Positions 20,881 through 34,041 of a stretch of DNA of 64,000 bases are shown one piece after another. The position numbers were made by a program, and so were the translations under genes. Origin of the DNA: Boletus sp. NGJ (taxonomy: Eukaryota; Basidiomycota; Agaricomycetes; Boletales; Boletaceae); assembly GCA_019096195.1 (NCBI GenBank), contig JAGTXK010000178.1, positions 124,001 through 188,000 on the forward strand, read 5' to 3'. The notes below the pieces were generated by a model. The model did no database searches. It saw only the letters and a program-made list of their open reading frames with translations, and was not told where the DNA came from. Numbering within the stretch: position 1 is the stretch's first letter; each line of letters begins with the position of its first letter.

Positions 20881-22080
20881 TTATTGAGTCCAAAAAGGTT
20901 GGTTTATTTGACAATCTAATTGTTTGAAAACTTACAGCTCCGAAACACCTAAATCATCTGAAAGTCTAAATATTTTATTGTCTGGCTCTCTTAAACGTCT
21001 GATTCTCTGAATGCTCAAAGGTCTGAAATGTCTAAATGATCTGAATAACAAGTCATATCAATGTGTCTTGTTACCTTACTTTCTTATAAGGTCTTAAATA
21101 TCTAAAGGTATGAATGTCTGAATATTTTAGTTTCTGGCTATTCTAAAGACTCTTAAATGGCTCATTTTCTAAAAGTCCATGGGTCTGAAATGTCTAAATC
21201 ATCTGAACATCTGAACATCTGAATATCTTATCGGTCTACTGTCTTAAATGTTTTTATGTGTCTGATTCTCTGAAAGCCCAAGGCTCTGAAATGTCTAAAT
21301 TATCTGAACATCTACACATCTGAATATCTTTTGGGCATACTGTCTTAAATGTTCTTGTATGATTGTCTGAAAGTCCAAAGATCTCAAGTATCTGAATATC
21401 TGAATACTAACTCTTTGAAATGATCTTAAGTGTTTAATATTCCAAGAGTATTGCTAGAGATTGTTGTGTGTATATGTGTAACTCTTGTTTAGAAACATAT
21501 AGTATGTAGAATCTTGGTCTTGTCTTAGTGGTCCAGTCACTTAACTGAAACCCATGCCCTGTACCACCAGAACTTGACCATGCACATTCATCAGATAATG
21601 TGCACTAGGAGTATAATGGATTCATAGGATTGCTCATACATACTAGCAATACTAATAATGATGCAATCAGAATAAGCAATGTGATGTATGTGATGAAGAG
21701 AGAAAACAAACAGTGCAAAGAAATGATGGTAGCATAATCATACACATAGCATACTTGAGAAAAATTGAAATAAAAATAAAAATAAAAATAATTAAGGGGG
21801 AATGTACTTATAAAGATGCCAAGTTCAATTTTAAATACAGACTCTAATGTGTTTCCCACAGTTGTTTGCCAGTTGAGAGGAAAGCATGGTGATGAGGATT
21901 TCCTATACTAAATACTTACTCTCTGAAATGATCTGAAATGTTCTTATATGTATATCTGATTTCTGAAAGTCCAAAGGTCTTAAGTATTTGAATATCCAAA
22001 TATCTAAAGATCTAAATACTCATTCTCTAAAATGGTCTTAAGTGTTTAATAGAATATGCAATTCCAATTATCTAAGCATT
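20880..22080. repeat. Degenerate array of TCTGAA/TCTAAA words
   Basis: Words such as GTCTGAAATGTCTAAAT, ATCTGAACATCTGAATATCT and GATTCTCTGAAAGYCCAAAG recur every 20-120 bp from 20930 to 21450 and again from 21900 to 22050. There is an ATAAAA run at 21768-21790. Larger units (for example 21130-21240 against 21245-21340) are imperfect tandem duplicates. It has no coding potential and resembles an old satellite. Confidence 0.55.
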
Positions 22081-22848
22081 CTTACAAGTCTTTTTTAAGA
22101 AATATTCCTAAAACAAGATATACAAGTTCAATTTAGACTTTTCAGAATATTTGCATGTTTGCTGATGTTGTCAAGCAGACGAGCAGCAATGACTTGCCTA
22201 CCATTGCCACATCGCCTGGGTGTTATCATGAGTGGTAAGATGTATGTCAGAGATGAGGCTGGGGATAATAAACTTGAGGACATTATGTCTGTCATATGGC
22301 TGGACTATTTTTGAAACATAATCAATATTTGAATGTCATACATTGCATGGCAGATAGGAAAGCTTTGAAGTTTGAGCTAATTTGGAGAGATTGTATCAAC
22401 ATCTGGCTTTAGAGTATCATGTAGAGCCTACCTTGGCAGTGGCAGTCAATTCTTCATTCCATTTGATGGTTTCATTGAGGTGATCTGCTCTATGTTGGGA
22501 GTCAAGAGCTGGTTACTGAGTTGTTGAACTCTGAGACACACAATTTCAGCATCTAATAAATGCAGATATTAGCAACACATGAGTCAAAGTGCTAATCAAC
22601 ACACAAAGTGACTCAATTTATTTTTTGAGAACAGTCTTTTTCAACTTCATGCACTGCATGGCCTGCTCAGGAAAAATCTGTAGTAGTGAACAAAAGGGGT
22701 TTGTAATTAGGAAACTGTCTTATACAGCAGGATTTGACACAAGTAGACTTACAGTACATTGTCACAGTAGGACAAAGGAAGGATAGCCATTAACTGCATG
22801 CAAGATGCATGCCTCATGACCTCTCTGATTCAAATTGCTTGTGCATCA
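22080..22848. other. No recognisable feature
   Basis: AT-rich, CpG-poor unique-looking sequence with no open frame that I can match and no repeat structure. It ends at the left terminus of the large Plavaka/CACTA-like element. Confidence 0.4.
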
Positions 22849-23004
22849 TATTACAGTTGATATGCTCACAATGCATAAGGTCAGGACCCTCAAAAATCTA
22901 ATGCATTACCATGGTTATGCAAGACAGCAATGCATGATAGAGTGTGACTTATCACTGTCACAACTTATCCTGGGCCTTCAACTATGCTACCTCATTAGAT
23001 GTAT

Positions 23005-23660
23005 CTATCCAAAGTTGTTTGTTTCACATTAAATTCCTGTCTCCATAAGTGTGTGCAAAAATGACACAGCTGCTTCAATAACTCAAAGATGTCCTCAGCC
23101 TCAGCATACTCCAACACCACCCCTGCATGTTGCTTGCATAATATCATTGCCTAAACCTTTGTGACACATGGCTTCAGGATATCCTCTTTGCCTGAGTCAA
23201 TCTTGATGACCTCGCCCCTTGCCACAGCCATCTCATGGTGCACAACATCTACAATCTCTTCCTCACCTTTCTCACCACCCATGAAAATCTCCATTTTCTT
23301 GACCTCTTCAGGAGGATCCAGCACATCATCCACAGCTGGTAGGATGTTGAAGATGTAGTTTTGTGCTTTGAGGTCTTTGATGGATTGGATGAGTTCATCC
23401 TCTACTGATTTGAGTTGGAAGTCCTTTGAGCAGAGTGGAATTCAGATTTTGAGTCCTGGTCAGTATATGGCTGCTTGCTCAAGAGGTTTAATGGCTGTTG
23501 AAGCAGCCTGAGCATCTCCCTTGGCATTCATAACAGCCCAAAGGACTGGTCGCCAGTCTGCATCAATGAAATGGCCACTGAGATGGGCTTGAAGGCAAAT
23601 TTTGACATTTGGTAGTGAGAGGTCTGTTGTTGCGAATTGGTGGATAATCTTCCACACAAG
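23005..23660 (-). pseudogene. Degenerate C-terminal region of a repeat-encoded protein
   Basis: The minus-strand frame reads WKIIHQFATTDLSLPNVKIC, then DADWRPVLWAVMNAKGDAQA. It continues with ILPAVDDVLDPPEEVKKMEI, EEEIVDVVHHEMAVARGEVI and a tail LCHFCTHLWRQEFNVKQTTL ending near 23005. I recall this combination, with an acidic stretch and a final KQTTLDRYF-like tail, from C-termini of basidiomycete pogo/CENP-B-type transposases. No DDE core is found upstream, so it may instead be an accessory ORF of the Plavaka element. Two in-frame stops are present. Confidence 0.45.
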
Positions 23661-24049
23661 AGAGTCAGCACATCAGTAAAATTACATGCATCTTCATCAG
23701 CAAAAATCCCAAAGGCTACTCTAGCCTATGTTGCATATGTAACATTGGTTGCACCCATTAACATCCCCCTATAACACAGTACTATGTAGTGTTGATAATT
23801 CCTACAATGTATTATGGTAGTGTGCTGTTACATAAGAGTCAGCAGCAACATAGTTTGCTGTAGTCACTCATCATGATTCACCATGTAGCTCTATATGATC
23901 TGTAGCACATGATAGACATCAGTCAAATAAATGAATCAGCCAGAAATACTATATTTAACAATGTAGTTGAGACATTGTAATAATACCCGCACTCAATGTT
24001 GTTGAAAACATCAGCGTTCGATTCGGTGAACAGTTCTATATGATATCTA

Positions 24050-26225
24050 CTATGCAGTCAAAAATTTCACTGGCTCACTCTTCAACCCACTCGTCTACTC
24101 ACTCACCCTCTGAATCATTATTGGAAAAGTGGTCAAAATTCCTGCCATTCTCTACCTGCTCATCTCCTGAGTCCATGTTGTCAGATTCCTCAGCATTGTC
24201 CTCTGGCTCCGTGTTGACAAGTTGGTCAGTAGCACCTCTCATAGCCTTGTACTCATTTATAGCATTCAGAAAAGCATGATTGGATATCACTTTCCTAGGT
24301 TTGGCCACTTGAATCCCTGGATTCGTGACACCGGCATGCACACTGGCCATAGCTAGGATCAATGACATCGACTGCAAAATATAATTGACTTACCGGCCAT
24401 TGCTATAGACTTGTCAGAGTAGTTTGGAAAGCAGTTGTATCAAATCTGTCATGGTGTTGAATTCCATGAGTGAAGCCAAGTGGCTCTTGAAGATGCCTAA
24501 GTACTCATGCTCTTTGAACACAATCATTTCGCGTACACCTGACTCCTATTCGTTGATAGCACACTTGATCTGTTCTTTGTAATGAGTAACACAGCCTTCA
24601 TATAAGTCAAAACCTACAGCAGTGATGGTGAGCACAAATCCCATGATGGGAAAAGGAGTGTAGTATTTTGACCATTGAATGCTATCGTCACCCTTGTTCT
24701 TAAAGAGCACAGCATTGATCACTTGCTGGATAGCAGGTGTCATGTATACACCAGCATGTTCATTGAGTGAATTGCTGCAGATCTTCTCACATTGGTAAGC
24801 ATGGACAGCAGGGGATCAAGTAACACGTACTCAAAATATGAATGCTGAGTCCCATTTCAGTTCCAGGAATAGTGCTCAATTATGCTCAATTGCGTTGTCA
24901 TCTGTGCTGGTATCGAATCCATACACAGCTGCAACAACAGTACAGGCCTTCGACTTGAATTGGCCATGTAAATGAGATGTGCATGTGGTGATCTGATACA
25001 GCAAAAGTCACTCTGCCATAATATGATCATTATATATAATAAGGAAACACTCACAAGCTTCAGGACCACCATGTCATGCAGAATATTCACTTGATGGTGG
25101 CCACAGGCCTTATCCCAAGCTGCTTTGGCCCACTCAATCTCTTTAACAGGTGGCACATATGGATCATTAGAAAACAAGGTCACACAGTAAATTCTGATCA
25201 CTGTCTGAATGACACTTCACATTCCTATGTCATAGTCAGCAGCCTTAGCATGTATCTTGCTTGTGGGGTCAGTGGCACCTGTGGTCTTTAGATTCAGCAC
25301 TGTATGATTATTGGGCTTAACCTCATCTGTCAAGACTGCAGGGTGACCCATGTGCTCTCTCAGTGATGGGTCCATATCTTCATCCATGTTGTCCTGAATC
25401 TGTAGGGTTTGGTTCTCATCATCGAGGTTGAGATCATCCAGCTGAAAGCTGACAACTTGACTTTTACTGCCAGTTGATTACAAACTTTAGTGTGGTGTGA
25501 AAATAAAACTAGGTTGTTAACTTATGAGGGATACAGTGAAGATCCCCACCTGCATGCCCACTTCTTGGGGGGACTTGTCTCCATGACATTAAAATATGCT
25601 TTCTTGTGTCTCAGTGTGTTTAACTTGATAGCCTGGGTGGGCATCTGCCCAAGCATGCCTGTTGCAATCACAAACTATTCACTCATTAGCGACTATAGCT
25701 TAGACTGAGATCAGTGTTTACCTGCAACTCAGAGTCCAGATCTGGAGTTTGGTTGTTGACAGTACCAGTGGCAGCATGGGCCAGCTTCGTAGGCAGAGCA
25801 GGCTTAAGGCCAAGCATGCCCCCTGTCTTCACAGACTAGCCACTTGTTAGTAAAATAGATTGTACATAGCTTACACTAACCATTGTATGCTTATTGACAC
25901 TACTAGCTTGGCCAGACGACACTGGTGGTACTCTGTCCTGGCAGATCATTAGTGGTGCTGTGAGCATGGCAGGGCATGTGGTAGAATTGGTAGCATGAAC
26001 ACTCCTAACTGATCTCATTGTAAACTATGCAAGTGTTAGAAGTATATTAATCATGGCTGTAGTACATACCGCGTTTTCCGAATCCACATTGGGTCTTGCC
26101 GCTTGGCCTTGGATTGGAGTCTTTAATGTTGCAATCATGAATGGATCCATCTCAGCTGCCTTACTCATTTGCTCACATTTGCGGGCCAATGTCTTGTGCT
26201 GAATTGCTTTTTCTTGCACCTGATG
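24050..26225 (-). pseudogene. DUF6532-like gene carried in the Plavaka element (degenerate)
   Basis: Read from 26225 downwards: a helical N-terminal piece (MQEKAIQHKTLARKCEQMSK), a low-complexity Ser/Thr/Pro part, then PYVPPVKEIEWAKAAWDKAC at about 25150. Further on are INAVLFKNKGDDSIQWSKYY and FPIMGFVLTITAVGFDLYEG (24700-24600), and a C-terminal acidic tail (NTEPEDNAEESDNMDSGDEQ). The block with a basic KNK-type motif, YYxPxP and an LTAxxFxxxE-like helix matches my memory of DUF6532, a domain confined to Agaricomycetes and often found next to transposons. Function is unknown. The gene is divergent from the transposase and broken by stops, some of which could be intron sequence. Confidence 0.5.
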
Positions 26226-26727
26226 CTCAGATACATGTTTAGTGTGTTCATTCTCATCTGCAATATGTATGAGAAGATGAGTTAATCAGTTGAGAGCTGT
26301 GCCATCCCTACCCATCATTACCTGCACCTTCCTTCTTACTAGGCCGGCACATATGCCCACGGCTGGATTCAGTCCTAGACACTTGGTTCTGAGGTGCATC
26401 ACTGGTGGGAACTTGGGGCGACATCAGCACAGCACTGTTATCGGGTTGAATGTGGCAGTTAGTAGGCTGCTCAAAGGATGGGGAAGAAGAATGAGGAACA
26501 AAAAAAAATTGAAATCTACATTAATAAGATAGTGACAGCCGGCAGAGATTTAGGGTCAAGTACTAGAGAATGGAGACCTGGAATGGAGACCTTGATAAAA
26601 TGAAGACCTTAGCGTTCAGTTCAAAGGCTTACACTGCATCACCAACTAACCAACATGATCATGATACAGTGATGAAACTTTGCAACCATGATTTTCCTCA
26701 GACTCTTCTGTGTCATTTCTTACCATG

Positions 26728-29700
26728 CCTCGTCTCACCCATATTCATACATTCATGTGCAACAAATGTGGCTACTGCAGCCAGGTATTCCCAATGCTGA
26801 CAGCTGTACAGTGGCATATCAGTCATTCACCATGTTGCCAAGCAGCAACACTGCGAAATGCTGCTCATCAACACACTACAAGAAGTGATCCACTAGCAAC
26901 AGGATATCAGGATGTTGAAGCACACTCTGTCAATGAGGATGGAAACTATACTGACAATGGCAATCCCAAATTCGATATGGATCTTCAGGCTGATGCCAAC
27001 CCACTAGCAGGTCATGAGAAGGGCCTGAATGGCCTAGATGATGAAACGAGTCAAAGATATGCATACGAGTTTGATGAACAATGTGCCGCTGATGTCCTTG
27101 AATCAGCGAAAACTGTGTTTGAGTTGATGGAAGACTTACAAGAGACATCTGGGCAAGGTGCTTATGCCCCATTTGCAGACCACAGCAAATGGAAATTGGC
27201 CAATTGGCTCATGAAAAATGTGAATCAATGGGCAACGGACAAGTTCCTTAAACTACCAATCGTGAGTCACATTATTCAATCCAGTAAATAGCACTTATAA
27301 GTTATTCCTGTATGTAAACATGTGAGTGGACCCGACCAACCTACAAGAGCACACACTCGTTCATGAAATTGATTGATCAGCTTCCTACTGGCCCAGAATG
27401 GCAGTGTGAGCTGGTACATGTACATAGTGATGTGGGCAAAGAGGCCAGAGACTCAGATGCTAGAACTTGAAGATAAGGGCCAGAACAACAAACTTGAGGG
27501 TGAAGCAGACTCCAAGGAGCTGAAGTTGTGGTTGTGGGATCCTGTGGCCTGCATGTGGGAGTTAATCAGCAATGTAGCATTCAAGAACGAGATGGCATAC
27601 ACACCTGAAAAAGTATTTACCAACTCCCATACACAGACACAGTAGTTTGACGAGATGTGGACTGGCGACTGATGGTGGGAAACCCAGGTAAGTCCCTGTG
27701 AGATGTCTTGTCAGTGATATATATTGACAGAAGAATATTAGTCCTGGTTGCCAGCAGGGGCCACTGTGTCGCCTGTCATCCTTGCCTCTGACAAAACTGA
27801 GTTATCGTGGTTCAAGGGGGACAAAGTGGCTTGGCCAGTGTATCTTACCATTGGCAATATTTCAAAACATATATGTCGTTGGCCTGCACATCATGTGTCG
27901 ATCTTGGTGGGGTACTTATCTGTTTCAAAGCTTGAAAGCTTCGAAAACAACTCAGTGGCCAGATACCACCTCTTCCACTATTGTATGAGGTGGCTTGTTC
28001 AGCCTCTTGTAGCTGCAGGCCAGGAGGGAGTTGAGATGGTGTGTGCTGATGGGTTGATCAGGCGAGTATACCCTGTACTCACAGTGTTTATTGATGACCA
28101 TCCTGAACAGTGTTTGGTTGCATGTTGCACCAAAAACTGGTGTCCAAAGTGTCATGTGCCAGCTAACCAACATGGCACCCCCTCCGAATTTCTGTCTTGC
28201 AATCAAGCACACACAACTCATGTACTCCAAGCGTAGGCATCAGGAGAATATCCCCACAAGTTTGTCACTGAAGGCCTGCGCCCAATTTTCTCACCATTCT
28301 GGGCAAATCTCCCTCACTCCAACATATTCACCTGCATTACCTCAGATATACTACATCAGCTCCACCAAGGCATTATCAAGGATCACCCCAAGAAGTGGTA
28401 TATGGCCATCGTGGGCAAGAAGATATTTGATAATTGGTTTCAATCAATGTCATTCCATCCAGGGCTGTGACATTGGAAGGACGGGATTTCCAATGTCAAG
28501 CAATGGACTGGCACTGACCACAAACAGCTCCAACAGGTTTTTGTATCCGTGCTTGTCAGTACACCAAACTTCGATGTCATATGGGCCAGTTGTGCGCTAC
28601 TGGATTTTGTCCATCTTGCACAATACCATTCCCATACCAATGACACTTGACAGGCATTACAGAATGCCCTCAATGATTTCCATGCTTTTAAAGATGTTTT
28701 TATCAATCTTGGGTGTCGCAGTCATTTCAATATACCCAAGCTTCACTTGCTGGTCCACTACATCAAGTCAATCTGGCTGTTTGGTAGCCTTGACAGTTTC
28801 AACACTGAAAATTCAGAGTGCCTACACATCAATTATGCCAAGAAGGCCTATGCTGCTACTAATCAAAAGGACTATACAATACAGATGACCAAATGGTTGG
28901 ACCGGCAGAAAGCCATTATATGGTTCAACTCGTATCTAAGGTGGCATGAGAGTGGTTACACCACTCATGGGTTGGATGACGCAAGTGGTAATGACATGGA
29001 TAATCTGATTCCTGAGGCTAATGGAGCCTCATAACTGCTATCATATCATGTTGCATGCCATCCTCATTTGCCAAAGAGGACAGCATAGTTTCTGATTCAG
29101 CACCACAGTGCTATCGCATTTGTGGAAGCTTTACAAAGATTTCTAGCTAACCTTCCCACTTCAGAGCCTCAGGGGTTTGAACCAACACTCCATGACCGCT
29201 TTGACTGTTTCAGCAATGTGCGGATTCCTCTCCAACCTCTCAAACATCAACATCATGATCTATCTAACAACAAGACAGCGAGAATATGCTCCCATCCAAA
29301 ACATGCTAATGGCCCTCGCAAGCCTCCCACACCAGTGTGGTATGACACCATTCTGATACAGGTCAATGAACAAGGACACAGGATGGGGGGGCTTCAAGAT
29401 AAGCAAATCATCTCTGAATGAAATTGAAATATTAAATGATATTGAATGAAGGACTGCGTGCGGCTGAAGTCCGAGTTATATTCAGACTACCACCTCATCT
29501 CAGTCATTACCCACACCCGCTCATCTACATGCACTTGTTCAAGCCACTTCGTGCATTTGATGACACCATCAAAATGTTCTATTTTGGCCACTCGACATGC
29601 AACCACATTCCTACGTGGTGATCATGCCAATCACTGGTCTTGTCCAACCCTGTCACCTTGTTCCCTGATTTCCAAGTGGTGCAATTGACCCTCGCTGGTG
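26728..29700 (+). pseudogene. Plavaka-type transposase with N-terminal C2H2 finger
   Basis: Begins with PRLTHIHTFMCNKCGYCSQV and FPMLTAVQWHISHSPC, a C2H2-like zinc finger. Next are an acidic linker, FDEQCAADVLESAKTVFELM, WKLANWLMKNVNQWATDKFL, and after an intron ELKLWLWDPVACMWELISNV. The core is at 27750-28220: LPAGATVSPVILASDKTELS, WPVYLTIGNISKHICRWPAH, MVCADGLIRRVYPVLTVFID and CTKNWCPKCHVP. Later blocks (LDRQKAIIWFNSYLRWHESG at 28900, DRFDCFSNVRIPLQPLKHQH at 29190) continue to about 29700. Most of the length is open within exons, with some frame changes. It is better preserved than the copies at 15.4 and 60.9 kb, but I cannot call it active. Confidence 0.8.
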
Positions 29701-30437
29701 TTGTGGGGACAGTATGAACACGGTGGATACTTTCTTTTTGAACAGGTATATTAATATATGTACATTTGAACAATACAGAGTGCATGGGGGTTAAGTAAAT
29801 AGACTGGTTGTTGTCGTTGTCATTGGTAGTCAACATTGATCAATTGGATTGTTCATGTCACGTATTTACTTGTTATTGTCATGGCAGGTGGTTACTGTAG
29901 TTGACGTAGGAATGTGATCAGGCATGTCTGATGACATTGATGATAGTAGTAATGTAATTATGGCATGTGCTACTGCCACTTTTCCTTTTTGCAGATGTTA
30001 ATCTGTCTTATTCAGCTTATTGACTTGCACAACATTTTCAAATCTGACACAGAAACAAATTCTAAGCTTCATTTTGTTGAAAAGTAAAATAGTTTGATTG
30101 TAGTTGATGTTTCTTATGTTCTGGAACACATGATCATGGTATTGAATATATTTTGCAATTTGACAAGCAGAATTAGCTACAATAAGCCAGATTAAGACAT
30201 GTGTAATTTTACTGATGCATGCAGGGTTGTTGATTGGGATGATGAGGGTAAGTTGACGTTTGTCCACCCTGGTAGTTCCATCATAATGCATATGTACCTA
30301 CAGCTACTCAATGCATTATGCAATATGCATTAACTCACTCATTTTGGCTGGGCCCAACATGGGACCCCCCAAAAAGCAATGCAATATGACAGATATGCAT
30401 TACTTCCATATGCATTATGAGCATATCAACTGTAGTG

Positions 30438-30826
30438 GCAGTCTTGTCGTTCGATCCAGTTGTGATTCTCGACCCATCCGGAGGTGATTTTTTTTGGTGG
30501 TGCAGGTCCAACTTCCCATCCCCGTCCCTCGTTTTTTTACCCGCATCGGGATTGTGCTAGTACGTTTCAAGGCAGGTACGCTATATTAGTGTGTGCACCC
30601 TTTCCCACACCCCCCGTCCTAGACATTGAGACTTATCCACGACATTCCGCAATCCGTGAATAAGGATGAGACCGCGAGGAGGTTTCCATTGAGTGAACGA
30701 GTGGTTCATTCAGAGGGTGCAGTCGGCCTTTCGAGAGCCGGATTTCATGTTCGCCCGACAAAGAGTCCATTGCAGTGGAACCTCTGCATTGTTGCCTTTT
30801 TGGACCTGACCCGCTCACACAACATT
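30438..30826. other. Upstream region of CHAT-TPR copy 2
   Basis: About 390 bp of CpG-rich sequence between the transposon end and the duplicated segment. It contains poly-T runs (about 30486 and 30532) and a GCTATATTAG box at about 30579-30588. It has no counterpart at copy 1, whose equivalent position is the hAT element. It is a likely promoter, but no specific site can be supported. Confidence 0.4.
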
Positions 30827-33800
30827 CCAGCGTTTTCCCAAACCACGATGTCGAATCAAGTTCGGTCAGACCAGATGGATTCAAAAGGTACTTGTCTCTT
30901 TCTGCCTGCGCGGACAGCAGTGAAATGACATACCTGCCAGTTGTTCGGTTGCATTCACGGGCAAAATCCCTCGCTGCCAAGTTTAAGCAAGGAGGTGGGA
31001 CCAATTATATCGACGAGGCGATCGTCCTCGATCGTGAAGCACTAGAACTTCGCCCACCCGGTCATCCCAAGCGACATCTCTACTTGGATCTGCTCGGAAT
31101 TCATCTAAGTGATCGTTATAACAAGCTCGGGGCGATGACGGACCTGGAAGAGGCCATTGTCTTTGACCGAGGCGCACTGGCGCTTCGCCCACCTGGGTAT
31201 CTAGGTCGCTCAATCTCTTTGAACAACCTCGCAATACATCTCTCCATACGGTACAAGCAACTCGGGGCGATAGATGACCTCAACGAGGCCATTGTCCTTG
31301 ACCAAGCCGCACTGGCGCTTTGCCCACTGGGGCACCCAGATCGCTCGATGTCTTTGAACAACCTCGCAGTTCATCTCTCCGATCGGTACGAGCAGCTCGG
31401 GACGATAGAAGATCTCAACGAGGCCATTGTCCTTAACCGAGGCGCACTGGCGCTTCGCCCACCGGGGCACCCAGGTCGCTCGATGTCTTTGAACAACCTC
31501 GCAGTTGATCTCTCCAATAGGTACAAGCGGCTCAGGGCAATAGAGGACCTCAACGAGGCAATTGTCCTCGACCGAGACGCACTGGTGCTTTGCCCACTGG
31601 GGCAACCAGGTCGATCGGGCTCAATGAACAACCTCGCAGACAACCTGTGTACTCGGTTCACGAGATTGAGTCAGTTAAAGGATAAGGAAGAGTTATTCAA
31701 TCTCTATGCTCAGCTGGCACATCCGCCCTCAATGGTAACATCCACCGATCTGTCTGCCGCTAGATCATGGATTCGTGTCGCTGAAGATTTCTACCATCCC
31801 ACAACGCTTCTAGCCCATCAAACATGTCTTCACTTACTTCGCCACTCTACCACCTCTACCCCAACACCACACTGTCCTCAAGGGTATCACGTCCTCGCTT
31901 GCAGTCGACGCGTTCTCAGCTTGTCTTCGCAATCATGCTCCCAGAGATGCAGTCGTGCTACTGGAACAGGGTCGCGGCGTCTTTTGGAGCCAACTCACTC
32001 GCCTCCGTTCCCCACTTGATGATGTCATTGCATCTGACCCGAGAGGAAAGATGTTGGCAGACGAGTTCACACAGCAGACCCTGCTAATTCGTATTGCCCT
32101 TGATTCACCTGGTCCAGATCAGCATGATCGGGTGTGCCGTCTCAACATTGAATTGCAAACACTCGTCACCAGAATCCGCGAGTTGCCTGGTCTCTCCCGT
32201 TTCCTTCTACCCCCGCTCTTCCGCAATCTCCGACAGGCAGCCCGTGACGGCCCTGTCATCATTGTGAATGCGAGCGAGTATGGCTGTGATGCTCTCGTTG
32301 TCCTAGTCGACCGACCAAATCCCGTCCACATTCCATTATCAATCACAAAGGAAGGTGTCCGAGAGCTGTCATCGGAGCTCGGTACGTTGACTGTGCGTGC
32401 AAAGTCGATGGACGTGACGAGAGATCTCGGCGTCTTTCTGCGGGAACTCTGGGGTGAGGTTGTTTCCCCGATTGTGAACTTCCTCCAGACAGTACTTCCA
32501 TCTTAATCGCGCATCTGGTGGTGCCCCACCGCCGAGTTCACTCTTCTTCCCCTCCACGCCGCCGGTCCATACAGGAAGGGCCAACAGAACCTCGCCAATC
32601 TCTACATTTCATCTTATACCCCAACCCTCACTGCCCTCATTCGTGCTAGACGTCACGCTTCCACACATTCTGCATCTAGTAGGAAACTCTTCGTTGGTAT
32701 AGGTCAAGCGAAAGCCATGGGCGAGAGTGAACTTGTTTCGGTCGGCGCCGAACTGGCCAGCATTGAGCAGCGCGTCAATGGGCTTGCCACATTCATGCAC
32801 ATCGAAGGTCAAGAGTCCTGCGTCGCCAGGGTCACGGAGGAACTTGGGAAGAACGAATGGGTCCACCTTGCGTGTCATGGTATCCCAAATCGCAACCAGC
32901 CATTCAAATCTGCGTTCGCTCTCCACGACGGACACTTCACGATCGAACGGATCAGTCGGTGTGAACTAGAGAACCCCGAGTTTGCATATCTCTCGGCGTG
33001 TCATACGACTGTCGGGGACGAGGACAGTCTGGACGAGGTGATGCATCTCGCGTCGGCGATGCAGTTCGCCGGGTTCCGTTCTGTGATCGGGACGATGTGG
33101 GCAGTGGACGATGCTCAGACGAACAAGATCACGTCGGTGTTCTACGAGAACATGATAGACGAGCGTGGTCGTCTGGATTATACCCGTGCCGCATTGGCGC
33201 TGAATAGGACGATGACGATGAAAAAGTTGGCAGGTGTACCATTTGATCAACGTATCTTGTATGTACATCTCGGTGCCTAGTTACATCTTATATCTTCGTT
33301 TCACTGTCTTGCTGTCTTGCTAGTGCTTTGCTTTACTCGCTGTCTGTCCGCAATGCATACTATTATACACCTCGTATATACACGCATAGGACGTGATTGT
33401 GCAAGGTACGTGGCGCTCGTACTCGACGCTCGGCGGTCCATTGCACATAGACACACAATGACGTGCGTGTCCCCCGCGCACGTTTGAAAGCTGGATACAC
33501 GGCATTGCTTTGAGGAATGAACCGGGTGCAAGGACGCCAGTCCGTCTGAGACCACGTCACCTTACCGTTACAAAGGAATGCCGTACCACACGACCTACCA
33601 TGTCAACGTATGGTGCACGACACCCCGAAGAAAGATCTGGCTGAAATATCAAAAGAAGGCGTGTCCTTCACGCATCCTCCAACTCCACCTTCGCGGGCCA
33701 CATCGAAGGTAGAGAGAAAAAATCTGGTGCACAAGTGTGCACAGGAACCAAGACATTGGTAAAGTAAGGGGCACGTAGATACCACACGCGGGCATGAGAG

Positions 33801-34041
33801 AGGGTCAAAGAGAGCGGAGCGTGAAAAAGAACTTGGGATGACTCGGACTGCCATGATAAGTTGGCTACACACCTGGTCACATCAAATCACCCTGCGGCGC
33901 CTCGGGAATACGAGCGTGCGATTGAGCGAAAAGACTCGGTCCCGGCTGTATCCTGGCCAACCTGTCCGAAGAAAAAAAAACAAGGAGTCCAATGTGAGTT
34001 GAGTCATCGAATTTAAACGGAAAGGCAACTCGATCGGCGAC
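30827..34041 (+). repeat. Segmental duplication, copy 2
   Basis: Collinear with 6690-9690 (see there). This copy has no fold-back element. In its place, between GTGCACGACA (33622) and CAAGACATTG (33751), it has about 130 bp not found in copy 1. It keeps full CpG content across the right flank (33750-34041). Confidence 0.85.
30848..33280 (+). pseudogene. CHAT-TPR protein, copy 2 (near full length, disrupted)
   Basis: Tetratricopeptide units of about 48 residues repeat five times (31000-31650), each with SLNNLAxxLSxRYxxLGAIxDLNEAI and LDRxALALxPxGHPGR signatures. A linker follows (FWSQLTRLRSPLDDVIASDP), then the C-terminal CHAT domain. CHAT is a caspase/separase-like Cys protease fold: the His motif WVHLACHGIPNRNQPF is at about 32860-32910 and the Cys motif FAYLSACHTTVGDEDSLDEV at about 32980-33040, ending RILYVHLGA. 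The frame shifts once between the TPRs and the linker (about 31805-31830), and an in-frame TAA stands at 32504-32506 before a RIWWCP block. Both catalytic residues are intact. The start is unsure: the ATG at 30848 is not in frame with the TPRs unless an intron lies at about 30887. Such genes are strongly amplified in Agaricomycetes; a role in regulated cell death is inferred from the fold only. Confidence 0.88.

Larger units (their letters stand above)
22849..30437 (+). mobile_element. Plavaka/CACTA-like transposon, about 7.6 kb, both termini visible
   Basis: The right end reads, inward, CACTACAGTTGATATGCTCA (complement of 30418-30437). The left end reads TATTACAGTTGATATGCTCA (22849-22868), giving an inverted terminal repeat of about 28 bp that continues into AATGCATA. 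Subterminal regions on both sides are loaded with AATGCAT/ATGCATTA words, the expected transposase-binding sites of CACTA-type ends. Inside are a plus-strand Plavaka transposase (26.7-29.7 kb) and minus-strand frames at 23.0-23.7 and 24.0-26.2 kb. The target duplication is not clear: the flanking triplets do not match. Confidence 0.7.

Noticed and set aside
30633-31661. Long minus-strand open frames opposite the TPR region
   Set aside because: They are mirror readings of the repetitive TPR codons and have no domain of their own.
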